A stretch of DNA of 64,000 nt from Papaver somniferum. Taxonomy: Eukaryota; Streptophyta; Magnoliopsida; Ranunculales; Papaveraceae. Within the stretch, counting starts at the first letter, position 1, and the number at the start of each line of letters is the position of its first letter. Under the pieces are notes generated by a model. The model saw only the letters and a list, made by a program, of their open reading frames with translations. It searched no databases and was not told the origin of the DNA. The stretch is from contig NC_039362.1 in assembly GCF_003573695.1 (NCBI RefSeq), forward strand, positions 198,564,585 to 198,628,584, in the 5' to 3' direction. Shown one piece after another: positions 45,322-57,947 of this stretch. A program made the position numbers and the translations under genes.

Positions 45322-48012
45322 TGGTGGACCCGGGAAAGCGTATAAAATTGAACGTAATAAAAACGGGCCTACGGTAATACCGCAAGTGCACGGTTGTCAG
45401 TTGTAGCTCGTGCAAGTACGGGTCGATCCACAGAGATTGGGGGTGTTTTGTAGTGTTTAGCTATTTTGGGTTCTAGTTGGCTATTGGGCTTTAGGTATCA
45501 AAGGGTTGTGGTACCAATGGGTTATGAATACCCTTTGGAACTGTTGGGCTTGGAATACCCTTTGAGTAAATTGGGCTTAATGGGTTTGTTGTAATGATGA
45601 AGTGCTTTAGGCCTTGGGCCTTTGAATGATAATGAACTGTGAACTAGGCTTTGGCCTTAAACTTAGGCTTGGGTTCTTTTGATGTGAACTGGGCCTTGGC
45701 CTTAAACCTGGGCTTTTGGTATTTTGGGCCTTGGGCTAACAGTGACTGTGAATTGGGCTCAATTTCTTTTGATGTGAACTGGGCTTGGGTTTTTGAATTT
45801 AGGCTTTTGGTCTTTTGAATGAGTCCACAGTGAACTGGACTGGGCTCTTAATGATCAATGCACTTAGGCCACAGTGAGCTTCAATGGACAAATGGGGAGC
45901 AAAACAGAGAAACTAGAAGAGCAAAAGATAGCAAAAGAAAGAGAATAAAAGAGAACACAGACAGAGATGAGGAACAGGGGAGAATAGGGAACAATAACTA
46001 AGAGATTAACAATGGCAGTGCAACAATCTAACAATGATCATGGGAAAGAAGCAAACATCAGTGGCAAAAGGATGCAAAATTACAATGGCAAAAGCAAACA
46101 ACACAAAGTATTATGAGAAGGTGACAGAACAATGAAACTTAAACAAAGAACAATGGAACCAAGGCCTAAGCCAAGGGCAGAGGTGTGAAGAAGTAACAAA
46201 ACAGTTAAGTTGCAAGTGACTGTGAAAACAGAATGTGGGTTAAGCTAAGGCTTTGAATCCACCCTTGTGTCCTAGCCAAACAATGTGATCCTAGGTTGAG
46301 TTGAACATCTTATGCATACATCTAGAATGGGAGGAAAATCAGCTTGCTCACTGATATGCCCCTAGTATTGACTGTCTTTTGACAGCACAGTCAATCACAA
46401 GCATACCAGAGCACTAATTTCTTCCCATTGCACAAGCAAAACACTGCACTAAGGCTCTAACCTAGCATTCCACTACCTAACAGTGCACTAAAGCTTCATC
46501 TGAGCCTCAGCAGTGAACTCAGAACATGAGAAAACAGATGGAACAACACAAAAACATCACATTAACAACAACATCAACATGAAATTAAAACAGGGAAAAG
46601 AATTAAACACATGAACAGCATATGCAGAACATCATGAACATTACATAAAACCAAACATAGAACATATGCATAACATCAAAGTTCTGGACACTGGCTATTC
46701 CAGCATGCCTTCACATCACACCCACAGCCCATATTTATAGTTACAATCAATTCCCCCAAAACAGGACCAAAACAGTCCCCATTAGGGTTTGGTGAAAATC
46801 AAAATTAAATCACAATAATCCTACCTAATGTTGATAACAACCCTAATAGACTAACCCATACCTCAATTTAACATTCAATTGATTTCCCCCAAAAAATTCC
46901 CAAATCAGAAAAATTAGGGTTTTAGAAATTTACCTAATCTCTGACTCCAATCAAACTTCAACCCATGCTTAGAATTAGTCTTCTCTTGCTTCCCATACCT
47001 CCAATTGCTCTCCTAACTCACCTAATTTACCAATTTTTCACACGTTAGGGTTTTGAGAAAAACGTGTATAAAAATGGGAAATTAGGTGGCTAGATAGGTT
47101 GTAATGATGGTAGTGGAGATGGGTTATGGTGTTTGGTTGATTTGAGAGGAGATGGTGGTGGTTGAGGTGGTGGTTGAGGTGGTGGTTGAGCGGGGCAGGG
47201 TAAGGTGGTGGTTGCAGCGGGTGAGGGAGAAGATGGAGTCGATGGGGTTTGAGGAAGGAGGGGATGTTTGGTTAGGTCATAGGGTTCGGTCGCTATGGTG
47301 TGTAGCGAGATCATCGAGTTCGATGTTTGGCGAATCTCGACCGTGGGATATGGATATGAAAGATCAATCTGACGGTGAGATGAAGTGGATCCTGCAGCGA
47401 CCGTTGGATTATACAATACAACAAGATTAACGACACCAGATGGAGTTAGGTGTTGTAGTGTTAAGCGGAAGTATCTAGGTTTGATGCGCAGGAAAAGAAG
47501 CGATCGTTGGATTCAACTACAATCTAATCTGAAGTCTTGGAATTTAGGCTCTGTGGTGTTTGTCAGAGACTTCAGATTTTGATGATCTACGAAGGAGCGA
47601 CCGTAGGATTTAGATGTAGTCCCATCTAACGGCTGAGAATGGAGGCGGTTATGGATATAGAAAATGGGTTTGGGTAAGGATTTTGGGCCTTGGGTATGCC
47701 AAGCCCATATCTTCTTTAAGGACAATTCTTCTTCTTCAAGCCCACTTCTAGCCTTTTGGTCTTGTGCACAACATTCTTCGCGGCTTTCTTGTGTAATTCC
47801 TCCCGACTTTTTACTAATTTTCTGCTCTTTTCGTTCCGCAATTCATCCAAACTTTATTTACAACCTAAAAATGCAAAATTAAGTAAGAAAAATATTTATT
47901 CTTGAAAACAATGAAAATACAGAATATGGGATAAAATGTAGAATTAATGCACAACATATGAGTTAAATGCCAACAAAAAGGGATAAATATATACAATATT
48001 TGGCACTCATCA
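45322..48012 (-). repeat. element C 3' LTR (left copy)
   Basis: Minus-strand TATA CTATAAATAT at 46731-46740. Contains GGCC/TGGGC-rich repeats of a TGAACTGGGCTT word (45640-45860) and three GGTGGTTGAGGT units (47154-47190). Open frames in these repeats are compositional, not genes. Confidence 0.9.
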
Positions 48013-48026
48013 AATACCCCAAACCT
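48013..48026 (-). other. polypurine tract of element C
   Basis: Minus strand AGGTTTGGGGTATT abutting the 3' LTR; nearly the same as element A's tract. Confidence 0.7.
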
Positions 48027-48677
48027 GAATTTTACTTGTCCTCAAGTAAAACAAAACTAAGGAAATCCTAACTATACCACTGTCGCTGGTCTCTCGAATG
48101 CATTTAGCGTATGCACTAAGCCTTTTAAACCACTAAGTGTCCCTAGTGGACGAGTTAAGTCTCGTGAAGGTTTGCTTAGAACGTACCTACAAAGTTCTAG
48201 GTCAAAATATAAGCTCATATTCCATCAAATGTGACATGTGCAAGTCAGTTTAAGCTCACAGCAAAATGGAGATGTCAATCTAGCTATCAAAGGCACAATC
48301 CTAGCACTGATAACAAAAAAAGACATGTGATAAGAGTGTAAAGTGTATCTACACATGTGTAAAGAAAGATCTGAAGTTATGACTACTAATCACCAAGAGA
48401 TAGTTTCTCAGGCTAAGAACCAAGGTCCAAATCTAGCTAGCTGTCCGGACTTTACGAGAATTGTGAATGAGTTGGAGGTATTTCACAATTACTCGCGTTG
48501 TACATCAATGGCATACACCCTCCTTGCTTATTACAATGAAACAACAAAATGACTATTTACATTGACTACTCTCTTTTATTTTTGGAACAAGAGAGAATGG
48601 AATTGATAAATATTTGATTTTTTTTTTTTTTTTTTTTTGTATTTTTCTGATATTTTTTTTTTCTGAATATATACATC

Positions 48678-48716
<39 letters not shown>

Positions 48717-49439
48717 GAATTCGGAAACACTTTTGATACATATAAAAAAGGAAACAAAAGATTACATGACACTTTGCAAGAGGTAGCCCTTTTTGATGCA
48801 CCCAGTTAAATTCGATGGTTGTCTTTCTTAATGTAACCTCCACCTTCTATCCCAACCAACCAAAGAACAAGCTAGTCAAGTTTCGTTCAGTATTCTAAAG
48901 TGATTGGCAATCGTAACTTCCTATCAAACACCTTGAAGATCGAGTCTATACATGTATTGGTAGATCGTGCGCGTGCAAATTTCTTATCACTATGTGAATT
49001 GTGCTAGAATCAGGGTGCATAAATATCTAGACTAAGACTCCTAAAAATTACATATATGCACAAGAGTCAACATTTCAAGGTAAATGAGCTCCATTTTTAT
49101 GATTTTTCATTTTTTAATTTTTTTTCATTTTTTTCGATTTTTTTCAAAAGAAGAAGGAGTTCGTTTTCAATTATAGCATATTATCAAAGTATCTACTTTT
49201 CACCCCCAAACCTAAACTAAACATTGTCCTCAATGTTTCAAAATATGAACAAAATTATAATACAACATATGAAGAGGATCATGTTGAGTAGAGAAAAAGG
49301 AAAGAGAATACCCGATTTCGGCGAAAGCAATATTAGAACTTCGTTATTCAAGGCAAGAATCCAACATATGTCAGCCGAGATCATATTGGATTAGCAAAAT
49401 ATATACAAAAGGAACAAAAGGGTTTTTAAGAAATTTTAT
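48027..49439 (-). other. element C 3' untranslated region
   Basis: No gene. Plus-strand T runs of 21 (48618-48638) and 37 (48679-48715). The inverted repeat ACATTG-TCCT-CAATGT at 49221-49236 is followed (minus strand) by a TTTGGGGGT tract at 49202-49211, the same arrangement as in element A. Confidence 0.6.
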
Positions 49440-51143
49440 CTACTGGATTATATACAAAAATTCACCATACACTAACAATCTAAAGAGTTGAGGATCAACC
49501 CAAAAGACAAAGTGTAGAGGTTTCAACAGCTTCACACAATAATAATATGATAGGCATGCAAGTGAAGCTGTGAAACAAAATGAGCTACCCCCAAACCTGG
49601 ATTTTACAGAAGATATAATTTTGAAAACAAAATCGCGCAGTTTCGGGGGTTCATCATGTACAAGGTCTAACTCGAAATGAACTTTGCTAGGGACGGGTAC
49701 ACGTGCTAATTCCAACTGTGGCTCCTCAAAGATATTATACTTAGATGCAAAATAGTCCAAAAGGACTTGGGAAGCACACAGTTCCAAACCTAGGTTGGGC
49801 ATTCTCAGAAAAATTGGTTTGACAATATCGGTACAAACCAAATCTAGGTTGGATGGAAGGCCATCAGATTGTGACTTATGTAGGAAGATAGGCACATCAT
49901 TATTAATCACATCAACATCTCCTAAGTCTTCTACACGTGTCACAACATGCTCACAATCATCAAACAAATTGGCAAGATCATAATCAGAGTCATCAACATC
50001 ATCAACAAATTTATTCTCATGCATCGGCAAATCAGGAGAAATATCACAATGTGACCTAGGTAGAGAATCAGACACATCAAATATATTTTCATGCATATTA
50101 GTGTCTACAGAAGATTCAACTATTCCTATGTCATGCTCATCTTCACAGAATAATTGTACGAATCCCATGTCAATATCAAAATCATATGAATTACAATGAG
50201 TATTAGAAAAAACAACATTCATGAAGGTCGAGGGCGAGAAGCCATATGTTATTGAACCAACAGGTTCCACAATATTTTCATGTTCTTCTAACATATCATC
50301 ATAATCATCATCATGGTAGCATGCATATTGGTCCTCATTAACAGTGGTGGTGTCATTAGTCGATTCATGTTCCTCTAAATTAGGTTCGTATTCAACATCA
50401 TTTACATGAATGGAACTAGACACTTCATTAGGGACAACATACATTTCCTCATGAATTTCCTCCTTTTGTAGGTGAAGCAAAATCTGATCTAAGTATGCAT
50501 GAATTCGTGATGTAGATCTATCATAGTCTTGCTTGCAGAGTCTTAAAGCTTCTGTGGTGGAGTCTAAATTCATGGGAGTACAAAATTCTTCATGTTCAAA
50601 TTGTGGTGAATGGTACATGTGTGCATGGTCATTAGGGTTTACAAAATATTGATCGCAACCCTCAAAGGATTGATTATGGTCCCAATGACTACCATTCTCA
50701 TAATTTATGGGCATTTCATACCTTGGATTTTCTCTACATTGCCTAAAATTATGCAAAATATGACAATTCTCAACAGGGTGGTCTAAACTACCACATGCGG
50801 GACATGCATAGATTTCAGGTTGCCTAAGAAAATTAGATGTGACAGATTCCTCATGTGATTGCATTTCTAAAGCTGTGAGTCGAGCTTCTATTTGATCCAT
50901 AAGTGATGATTGTGTGAGTGAGGCACTAGCAAAATGTTCATTTTCACGTTGCGATGAATGATGCATGTATGAATAGTCATTAGGGTTCATATATTGCGGC
51001 TCGGGACTTTGAAAATGTCCATAATAATTCCTATGACTATTGACATCATGGTCCGTGGAAGGTTCATAACGTGACACATGCCCATAAGCAAGTTCTCTAA
51101 GAGTTTTATTTCCATCCCCAGGAGCAGACCAAAATCCAGACAT
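49440..51143 (-). CDS. element C gag-like protein with CCHC knuckle (567 aa), intact
   Basis: ATG at 51143 (MSGFWSAPGDGN), stop at 49440. A single zinc knuckle C114-x2-C117-x4-H122-x4-C127 (CPACGSLDHPVENC) marks it as gag-like. Before it a short helical stretch (residues 80-100) may pair. Residues about 200-450 are acidic and low in complexity. The last ~55 residues comprise a hydrophobic stretch (FCFTASLACLSYYYC) and WVDPQLFRLLVYG. The same acidic middle and C-terminal DPQLFRLL motif occur in element A. No canonical gag capsid domain, protease or RT is recognisable. I infer a structural protein of a non-autonomous family that borrows pol from relatives; a membrane-associated role for the tail is possible but unproven. 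Confidence 0.75.
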   Translation of the reverse strand: MSGFWSAPGDGNKTLRELAYGHVSRYEPSTDHDVNSHRNYYGHFQSPEPQYMNPNDYSYMHHSSQRENEHFASASLTQSSLMDQIEARLTALEMQSHEESVTSNFLRQPEIYACPACGSLDHPVENCHILHNFRQCRENPRYEMPINYENGSHWDHNQSFEGCDQYFVNPNDHAHMYHSPQFEHEEFCTPMNLDSTTEALRLCKQDYDRSTSRIHAYLDQILLHLQKEEIHEEMYVVPNEVSSSIHVNDVEYEPNLEEHESTNDTTTVNEDQYACYHDDDYDDMLEEHENIVEPVGSITYGFSPSTFMNVVFSNTHCNSYDFDIDMGFVQLFCEDEHDIGIVESSVDTNMHENIFDVSDSLPRSHCDISPDLPMHENKFVDDVDDSDYDLANLFDDCEHVVTRVEDLGDVDVINNDVPIFLHKSQSDGLPSNLDLVCTDIVKPIFLRMPNLGLELCASQVLLDYFASKYNIFEEPQLELARVPVPSKVHFELDLVHDEPPKLRDFVFKIISSVKSRFGGSSFCFTASLACLSYYYCVKLLKPLHFVFWVDPQLFRLLVYGEFLYIIQ

Positions 51144-51926
51144 GATTGGCTCAAAAGCTAAGTAACTATGTTACAAAGCCCAAAATTTGGTTTTTTAAAG
51201 GGTTTGGATTTTTGGGAAAAATTTGGTTTTGGTGGGAGACATTTGAAAATTTGGTTTTGAAATGGGAGTAAAATAAAATTTTGGTTTTTTTTTTTGCATT
51301 TTTTTTTTTTTTTTTTTTTTAAGAACAATAAAATGAAGAAAATAAAATTTGGTTTTTGAATGGGAGCAAGCCCACTGTTTGTTTTGTGTTTGCTTTGGCT
51401 CAGCTAGGTTGAAAACTTTTGGTGGAACTGAGTCCAAAATCTCGGCCTAGAATTTGGGTACTCGGCCCACTAACTAGTTCAACTAGCGTGATCGGTTACA
51501 AGCTCAGCTGGGTTTAAAAACCCAGAATACAAAATACAAGTCCAAATTAAACAAGCTCACAAAAATTAAATACAAGCCCACAAATTAAACAAACAAGCCC
51601 ACAAATAAATTATTACAAACCCAACAGAAAATAAGAGAAGCCCAAAAATTGGATTTAATATTACAAGCCCACAATTAAAAATTGGAAGCCCACAATTCGG
51701 GTTCTCTTAAATGGGTTACCTTTTAAGAACAACCCAGCTTCTCTGATATTGTTGCAAAAACCCAGTTGGGTTTTGGTTCTTTTCCTAGGTGGCGTCCCAG
51801 CAGAGGAAAAACAGGTTCAGAACAGCAGGTCCAACAACAAATGAAGTGAAGCAGATGCAGATGCAAATGCTATGCAGTGAAATGCAAAAATAGCTAATAA
51901 AACAACAAGAAAAACACAGCACCAAT
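51144..51926 (-). other. element C 5' leader
   Basis: Between primer site and ORF; T runs near 51285-51320 and many AAGCCCA-like words (51480-51700). No gene. Confidence 0.5.
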
Positions 51927-51943
51927 CCCCGGCAACGGCGCCA
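51927..51943 (-). other. primer-binding site of element C
   Basis: Minus strand TGGCGCCGTTGCCGGGG six bases from the LTR, the classical Athila/Tat site. Confidence 0.8.
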
Positions 51944-51949
51944 AAAACT

Positions 51950-54673
51950 TGGTGGACCCGGGAAAGCGTATAAAATTGAACGTAATAAAAACGGGCCTAC
52001 AGTAATACCGCAAGTGCACGGTTGTCAGTTGTAGCTCGTGCAAGTACGGGTCGATCCACAGAGATTGGGGGTGTTTTGTAGTGTTTAGCTATTTTGGGTT
52101 CTAGTTGGCTATTGGGCTTTAGGTATCAAAGGGTTGTGGTACCAATGGGTTATGAATACCCTTTGGAACTGTTGGGCTTGGAATACCCTTTGAGTAAATT
52201 GGGCTTAATGGGTTTGTTGTAATGATGAAGTGCTTTAGGCCTTGGGCCTTTGAATGATAATGAACTGTGAACTAGGCTTTGGCCTTAAACTTAGGCTTGG
52301 GTTCTTTTGATGTGAACTGGGCCTTGGCCTTAAACCTGGGCTTTTGGTATTTTGGGCCTTGGGCTAACAGTGACTGTGAATTGGGCTCAATTTCTTTTGA
52401 TGTGAACTGGGCTTGGGTTTTTGAATTTAGGCTTTTGGTCTTTTGAATGAGTCCACAGTGAACTGGACTGGGCTCTTAATGATCAATGCACTTAGGCCAC
52501 AGTGAGCTTCAATGGACAAATGGGGAGCAAAACAGAGAAACTAGAAGAGCAAAAGATAGCAAAAGAAAGAGAATAAAAGAGAACACAGACAGAGATGAGG
52601 AATAGGGGATAATAGGGAACAATAACTAAGAGATTAACAATGGCAGTGCAACAATCTAACAATGATCATGGGAAAGAAGCAAACATCAGTGGCAAAAGGA
52701 TGCAAAATTACAATGGCAAAAGCAAACAACACAAAGTATTATGAGAAGGTGACAGAACAATGAAACTTAAACAAAGAACAATGGAACCAAGGCCTAAGCC
52801 AAGGGCAGAGGTGTGAAGAAGTAACAAAACAGTTAAGTTGCAAGTGACTGTGAAAACAGAATGTGGGTTAAGCTAAGGCTTTGAATCCACCCTTGTGTCC
52901 TAGCCAAACAATGTGATCCTAGGTTGAGTTGAACATCATATGCATACATCTAGAATGGGAGGAAAATCAGCTTGCTCACTGATATGCCCCTAGTATTGAC
53001 TGTCTTTTGACAGCACAGTCAATCACAGGCATACCAGAGCACTAATTTCTTCCCATTGCACAAGCAAAACACTGCACTAAGGCTCTAACCTAGCATTCCA
53101 CTACCTAACAGTGCACTAAAGCTTCATCTGAGCCTCAGCAGTGAACTCAGAACATGAGAAAACAGATGGAACAACACATGATTAACAGGAACAACACAAA
53201 AACATCACATTAACAACAACATCAACAGGAAATTAAAACAGGGAAAAGAATTAAACACATGAACAGCATATGCAAAACATCATGAACATTACATAAAACC
53301 AAACATAGAACATATGCAGAACATCAAAGTTCTGGACACTGGCTATTCCAGCATGCCTTCACATCACACCCACAACCCATATTTATAGTTACAATCAATT
53401 CCCCCAAAACAGGACCAAAACAGTCCCCATTAGGGTTTGGTGAAAATCAAAATTAAATCACAATAATCCTACCTAATGTTGATAACAACCCTAATAGACT
53501 AACCCATACCTCAATTTAACATTCAATTGATTTCCCCCAAAAAATTCCCAAATCAGAAAAATTAGGGTTTTAGAAATTAAAATTAGAAATTTACCTAATC
53601 TCTGACTCCAATCAAACTTCAACCCATGCTTAGAATTAGTCTTCTCTTGCTTCACATACCTCCAATTGCTCTCCTAACTCACCTAATTTACCAATTTTTC
53701 ACACGTTAGGGTTTTGAGAAAAACGTGTATAAAAATGGGAAATTAGGTGGCTAGATAGGTTGTAATGATGGTAGTGGAGATGGGTTATGGTGTTTGGTTG
53801 ATTTGAGAGGAGATGGTGGTGGTTGAGGTGGTGGTTGAGGTGGTGGTTGAGCGGGGCAGGGTAAGGTGGTGGTTGCAGCGGGTGAGGGAGAAGATGGAGT
53901 CGATGGGGTTTGAGGAAGGAGGGGATGTTTGGTTAGGTCATAGGGTTCGGTCGCTATGGTGTGTAGAGAGATCATCGAGTTCGATGTTTGGCGAATCTCG
54001 ACCGTGGGTTATGGATATGAAAGATCAATCTGACGGTGAGATGAAGTGGATCCTGCAGCGACCGTTGGATTATACAATACAACAAGATTAACGACACCAG
54101 ATGGAGTTAGGTGTTGTAGTGTTAAGCGGAAGTATCTAGGTTTGATGCGCAGGCAAAGAAGCGATCGTTGGATTCAACTACAATCTAATCTGAAGGCTTG
54201 GAATTTAGGCGCTGTGGTGTTTGTCAGAGACTTCAGATTTTGATGATCTACGAAGGAGCGACCGTAGGATTTAGATGTAGTCCCATCTAACGGCTGAGAA
54301 TGGAGGCGGTTATGGATATAGAAAATGGGTTTGGGTAAGGATTTTGGTCCTTGGGTATGCCAAGCCCATATCTTCTTTAAGGACAATTCTTCTTCTTAAA
54401 GCCCACTTCTAGCCTTTTGGTCTTGTGCACAACATTCTTCGCGGCTTTCTTGTGTAATTCCTCCCGGCTTTTTACTAATTTTCTGCTCTTTTCGTTCCGC
54501 AATTCATCCAAACTTTATTTACAACCTAAAAATGCAAAATTAAGTAAGAAAAATATTTATTCTTGAAAACAATGAAAATACAGAATATGGGATAAAATGT
54601 AGAATTAATGCACAACATATGAGTTAAATGCCAACAAAAAGGGATAAATATATACAATATTTGGCACTCATCA
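51950..54673 (-). repeat. element C 5' LTR (right copy)
   Basis: 2724 bp, TATA at 53379-53388 (minus strand), otherwise as the left copy plus a 20-bp and a 13-bp insertion (near 53178 and 53577). Confidence 0.9.
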
Positions 54674-54678
54674 GTCTA

Positions 54679-55690
54679 CCAAAGAACACAATAACCTCCT
54701 TCAATCATTTGCACACTACATTCTTGGGGGCGTCTATAAGTAATAAATCCTCGCGACCTGGTATAGAAGATGTGTTTGGATTAAAACAAAGGATTGGTGA
54801 AAGTTTGAAACACCTGACTAAAATATGGAGAACTATGTGTAGCGAAATGGCTGGCCGTATATATGAGAGATATCTTATATTATCATTTATCAATGATATG
54901 TTCGCAACAAACCTATTGTATGTCCAAATTTTCAGAGTCAAGAATACGATCATAATGACTGAATTGCGGGAACTTCAAGAAGAATACATTGCTCTAGAGG
55001 AAAGACAAAATGAAATGGAATCATATCCAGTTGCGAACACCAGCTCACAAACAGCGAATGCAAGCTTATTATCCAAGCTAATAAACACAGTGGTGAATAC
55101 TTCTCAAGTACAACAAGAGAAGGTTACAAGTAACAATCAACATAAACTGGTAGCTATGGGAAGCCGATATCAAGAAGGGTATGAAAGAGAAAGAAATTTC
55201 TACAATCGTGGAGGAAATAACAAGATTAAAAGACTCGATCAACCGCAAGAAACTTATGGAGGTCAAAGACAAAACTATAATAGAGGACAAGGAGGTCACA
55301 AGGTAGTATGGGAAGAAATCAAGATGCCACCTCTAAATGCAAGTGTGGAGAGGATATGGGAAGCTATAATCTTGATGGAGAATATACCAACACCATGGAA
55401 CATGGGAACGGAACCACCTCCAAACCACAGAAGTCATGAGTTTTGTTCTTATCATCATTTTCATGGACATACCACAAATGATTGCAGAAATGTAAAAAGA
55501 ATTATTTTGAGAATGATAGACCAAGGAAAACTAAACGAATTTCTGGGTAGGGCATCCACAATCTCAACAACTGCCACCACCACCAGAACATCACAAAATG
55601 AATACGATGAAAAAGAAAGAAACGTTCTTCATAGAAGTTGGTGCAAAAGCAAAAAATCTATTTTGTCACTCTATCGTACATTCATATAAG
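54679..55690 (+). pseudogene. element D gag, C-terminal part with CHHC finger
   Basis: Resumes the capsid domain after element C (FNHLHTTFLGASI near 54710, LKQRIGESLKHLTKIW near 54785). A basic, Asn/Gln-rich region follows, then a finger FCSYHHFHGHTTNDC (near 55440) of C-x2-H-x4-H-x4-C form and RMIDQGKLNEFLG, all typical of Tat-lineage gag. The frame ends at 55689; the next part of the polyprotein is in another frame from about 55600, so a frameshift lies there. Confidence 0.8.
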
Positions 55691-56430
55691 ACAATTGAAG
55701 ATTTTCATGATAATGTTTTGAGTAGAATGTTCGCAAGAGATAATGATGGAAGAGAAATTATGAATATTGCGAAAATCTCGCCACTAGAGGAATGGCAGAA
55801 ACAGATCATTTCTTTTACCGCAAAAGAAATTCCCGAAGGAGAAGAGGTGCATGACAATCCATTGGTAGTAAAATTAGAAATTAATACAAAACCGAAAGAA
55901 GATGAGGATGATGAAGCTGAAGATTCATGGAAATCAATAGAATTCTAATTGATACTGGAAGCTCTGTGAACATCTTATTTTATCATACTTATAAAACCAT
56001 GGGTGGAAGAGATGATGATCTTATACCATCAACATATAAGATATATGGTTTTAATGATACTGCTAACAAGCCTAAAGGGGAGGTTACTATGCGAATTCCA
56101 TTGAAGGGGATATCTTCTGAAATCTTATTTTGTGTCGTTGATGTAGAATCACCCTACAATGCGTTAATTGGTCGACCTTGGCTACATGGGATTCTAGGTG
56201 TAACTTCTACTTTTCACCAGTGCATCAAATTCCCTCAGCCCAGTGGTGTAGGAATCATAAAGAGAGATTGGGTTGAAGGAAAGAGGTGTTACGAAACTGA
56301 GACAGAATCTTGCGAAGGAAGAGCAAACAAGAAGGAAAATTGGCGACACAAAATCAAAGATACACAAATAAGTGAGAGGTTGATGGTGGATACAATCGAA
56401 AGGAAAGGAGAAGAGATGTTGCGAAACTAA
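55598..56430 (+). pseudogene. element D retropepsin-like protease
   Basis: Two overlapping frames: 55598-55948 (FIEVGAKAK, ISFTAKEIPEG, HDNPLVVKLEI) and 55927-56430, with an apparent frameshift near 55920 just before the active site. The second frame has the catalytic LIDTGSSVNIL (55948) and the flap/helix region ALIGRPWLHGILGVTS (near 56160), standard for Tat protease. It ends at 56430 and is not followed by RT, where a Ty3 polyprotein would normally continue. Confidence 0.8.
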
Positions 56431-56768
56431 TGCTAGCTCAGAATAAAAATAATGAACATACCACTACTAAGGAAGTAGTAGAAGAAAATAATAAAGAAGC
56501 AGAGGATGGCAAAGGTAATAAAAACAAGAAATGTATGAATGATTAAGTTGTTGCGATACTCTCGCAATAAGCAAAATTCTCAAAAATACATTTGATTGAA
56601 TGGAAAAATTGAGATTGCGAAATTCAGATACAATATGATGATTTGCGAGACTCTTGCAGAGATAATGAATTTTACAGAAAATAATCAGAGAAAAATGACA
56701 AAAGAGAAAGAGGCAAACCTTTATGGCGGACACCCTAGTTCGCGAATATAATTTCGCAAGAGGCAAAT
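56431..56768. other. spacer where RT would be expected, no gene
   Basis: AT-rich with TTGCGA/TTCGCA words; no trace of the RT, RNase H or integrase motifs in any frame. Confidence 0.55.
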
Positions 56769-57636
56769 GTAAGACCTAAAGTACGTCATATAAGGGGGTA
56801 CCTATTGCATGACTCAGGGAAAGGCTACACCGCCACCGGAACCTGAGTCATGGAGATTTGGGGTCAATGAAGCCCATCCGGGAGAGGCACTTTGGATTCT
56901 CAGCTTAAGCATATGACTTAGGTTGGGCGACTAAGGTAATAAGGACTCTCCCAAGGAGTGCAGGTCTGATCAAGGCGTCGAGGAACATGGTTGAGTCAAG
57001 AGTGCCAGAGACGTTTGAAGCATATTTTGCCATTCTTGACAAGTCTTGGCTTGTACTGCATTCGGCCTGAAGAAAACCCCACTTAGGGTGCAGTCTCGTA
57101 ACCATAAGCCATATAGGTAAAAGGGATAAGAGGCTGCGAAAGCAACTGGTTGTTCTTAAGACTGGATGAGAGGAGCTAACCTTGTATGGTAGAAGTACGC
57201 CTCCTTGAAGGGGCAACCAGGGGGGAGATAAGGGCGGCACCCTCCATTAGGGAGCTGATAACTGTCTTAAGACGCAAATTTTATGAGGCTTTTTATTCGC
57301 AAGGATATTAAGGCTTGTCATATTTGTGCAACAATCCTGAAGAGCCAATAATACAAAAGAAAAGGATAAGACGAGATCAATGGGTTTTCACATGAAAATG
57401 CGAAGACGTCCTGCGATTTCGTCGCAAGACGGCAATGTCACGGGGCTTCATTTTCGCAAGAGTATTTAGGCCTGTCATATTGTCGCAACATTCCTGAAAA
57501 GGCCATAATACAAAAGAAAAAGATCAATGGGTTTTTGCATGAAAGTGCAAGGACGTCCTGCGATTTTGTCGCAATGACAAGAGGTGGCATAATAAAACCT
57601 TTAATTAGGAAGGCAAAATAAGACCACACAAGAATG
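56769..57636 (+). other. conserved internal block shared with element E
   Basis: Counterpart of 24111-24970, clearly alignable throughout. Hairpins TGCGA-TTTCG-TCGCA at 57412-57426 and TGCGA/TCGCA at 57559-57573. The frame open in E has an in-frame stop near 57310 here. Confidence 0.65.
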
Positions 57637-57947
57637 AGATTTTGAAAAGAAACAATATTCACTTTGCATAAGATTGCGAAGTTATACAATAAGAAATTTT
57701 TTATGAAATCTCCCATTTGGATTCAAATAACAGAGGCAAGTATGGGAATGTATGAAATTAGAAAATGTTATTTGTCTCCATATGAGAGATTTACTCAAAG
57801 ATTCAAGAATTAATGATTATATTGATTAACTGTATTGGAAAGAAGAATTGTTTTAATTAATGTAGGTCAAAATGAAAGAAACACAAATATACAGAAAGAA
57901 GAAATAAATGTACAAGTATTACAAAGATTCAAAGAAAGAAGTAAAGA

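Larger units (their letters stand above)
45322..54673 (-). mobile_element. Element C: young pol-less Athila-like element with an intact ORF
   Basis: LTRs 45322-48012 (2691 bp) and 51950-54673 (2724 bp), ends TGGTGG...CATCA, GTCTA duplications. Orientation is leftward (primer site beside the right LTR). Roughly 20 substitutions and two indels (20 and 13 bp, in the right LTR) separate the LTRs by eye, under 1%, so the insertion is recent. The internal 3.9 kb holds one 567-codon ORF related to that of element A; no protease, RT or integrase. Confidence 0.9.

Noticed and set aside
47090..47430. Pro-rich or Val-rich small proteins in the element C LTR, duplicated at 53751-54091
   Set aside because: They arise from GGTGGTTGAGGT repeats and are duplicated only because the LTR is.
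57200..57720. Minus-strand frames in the D conserved block
   Set aside because: Not open in the matching block of element E and without homology; likely incidental.
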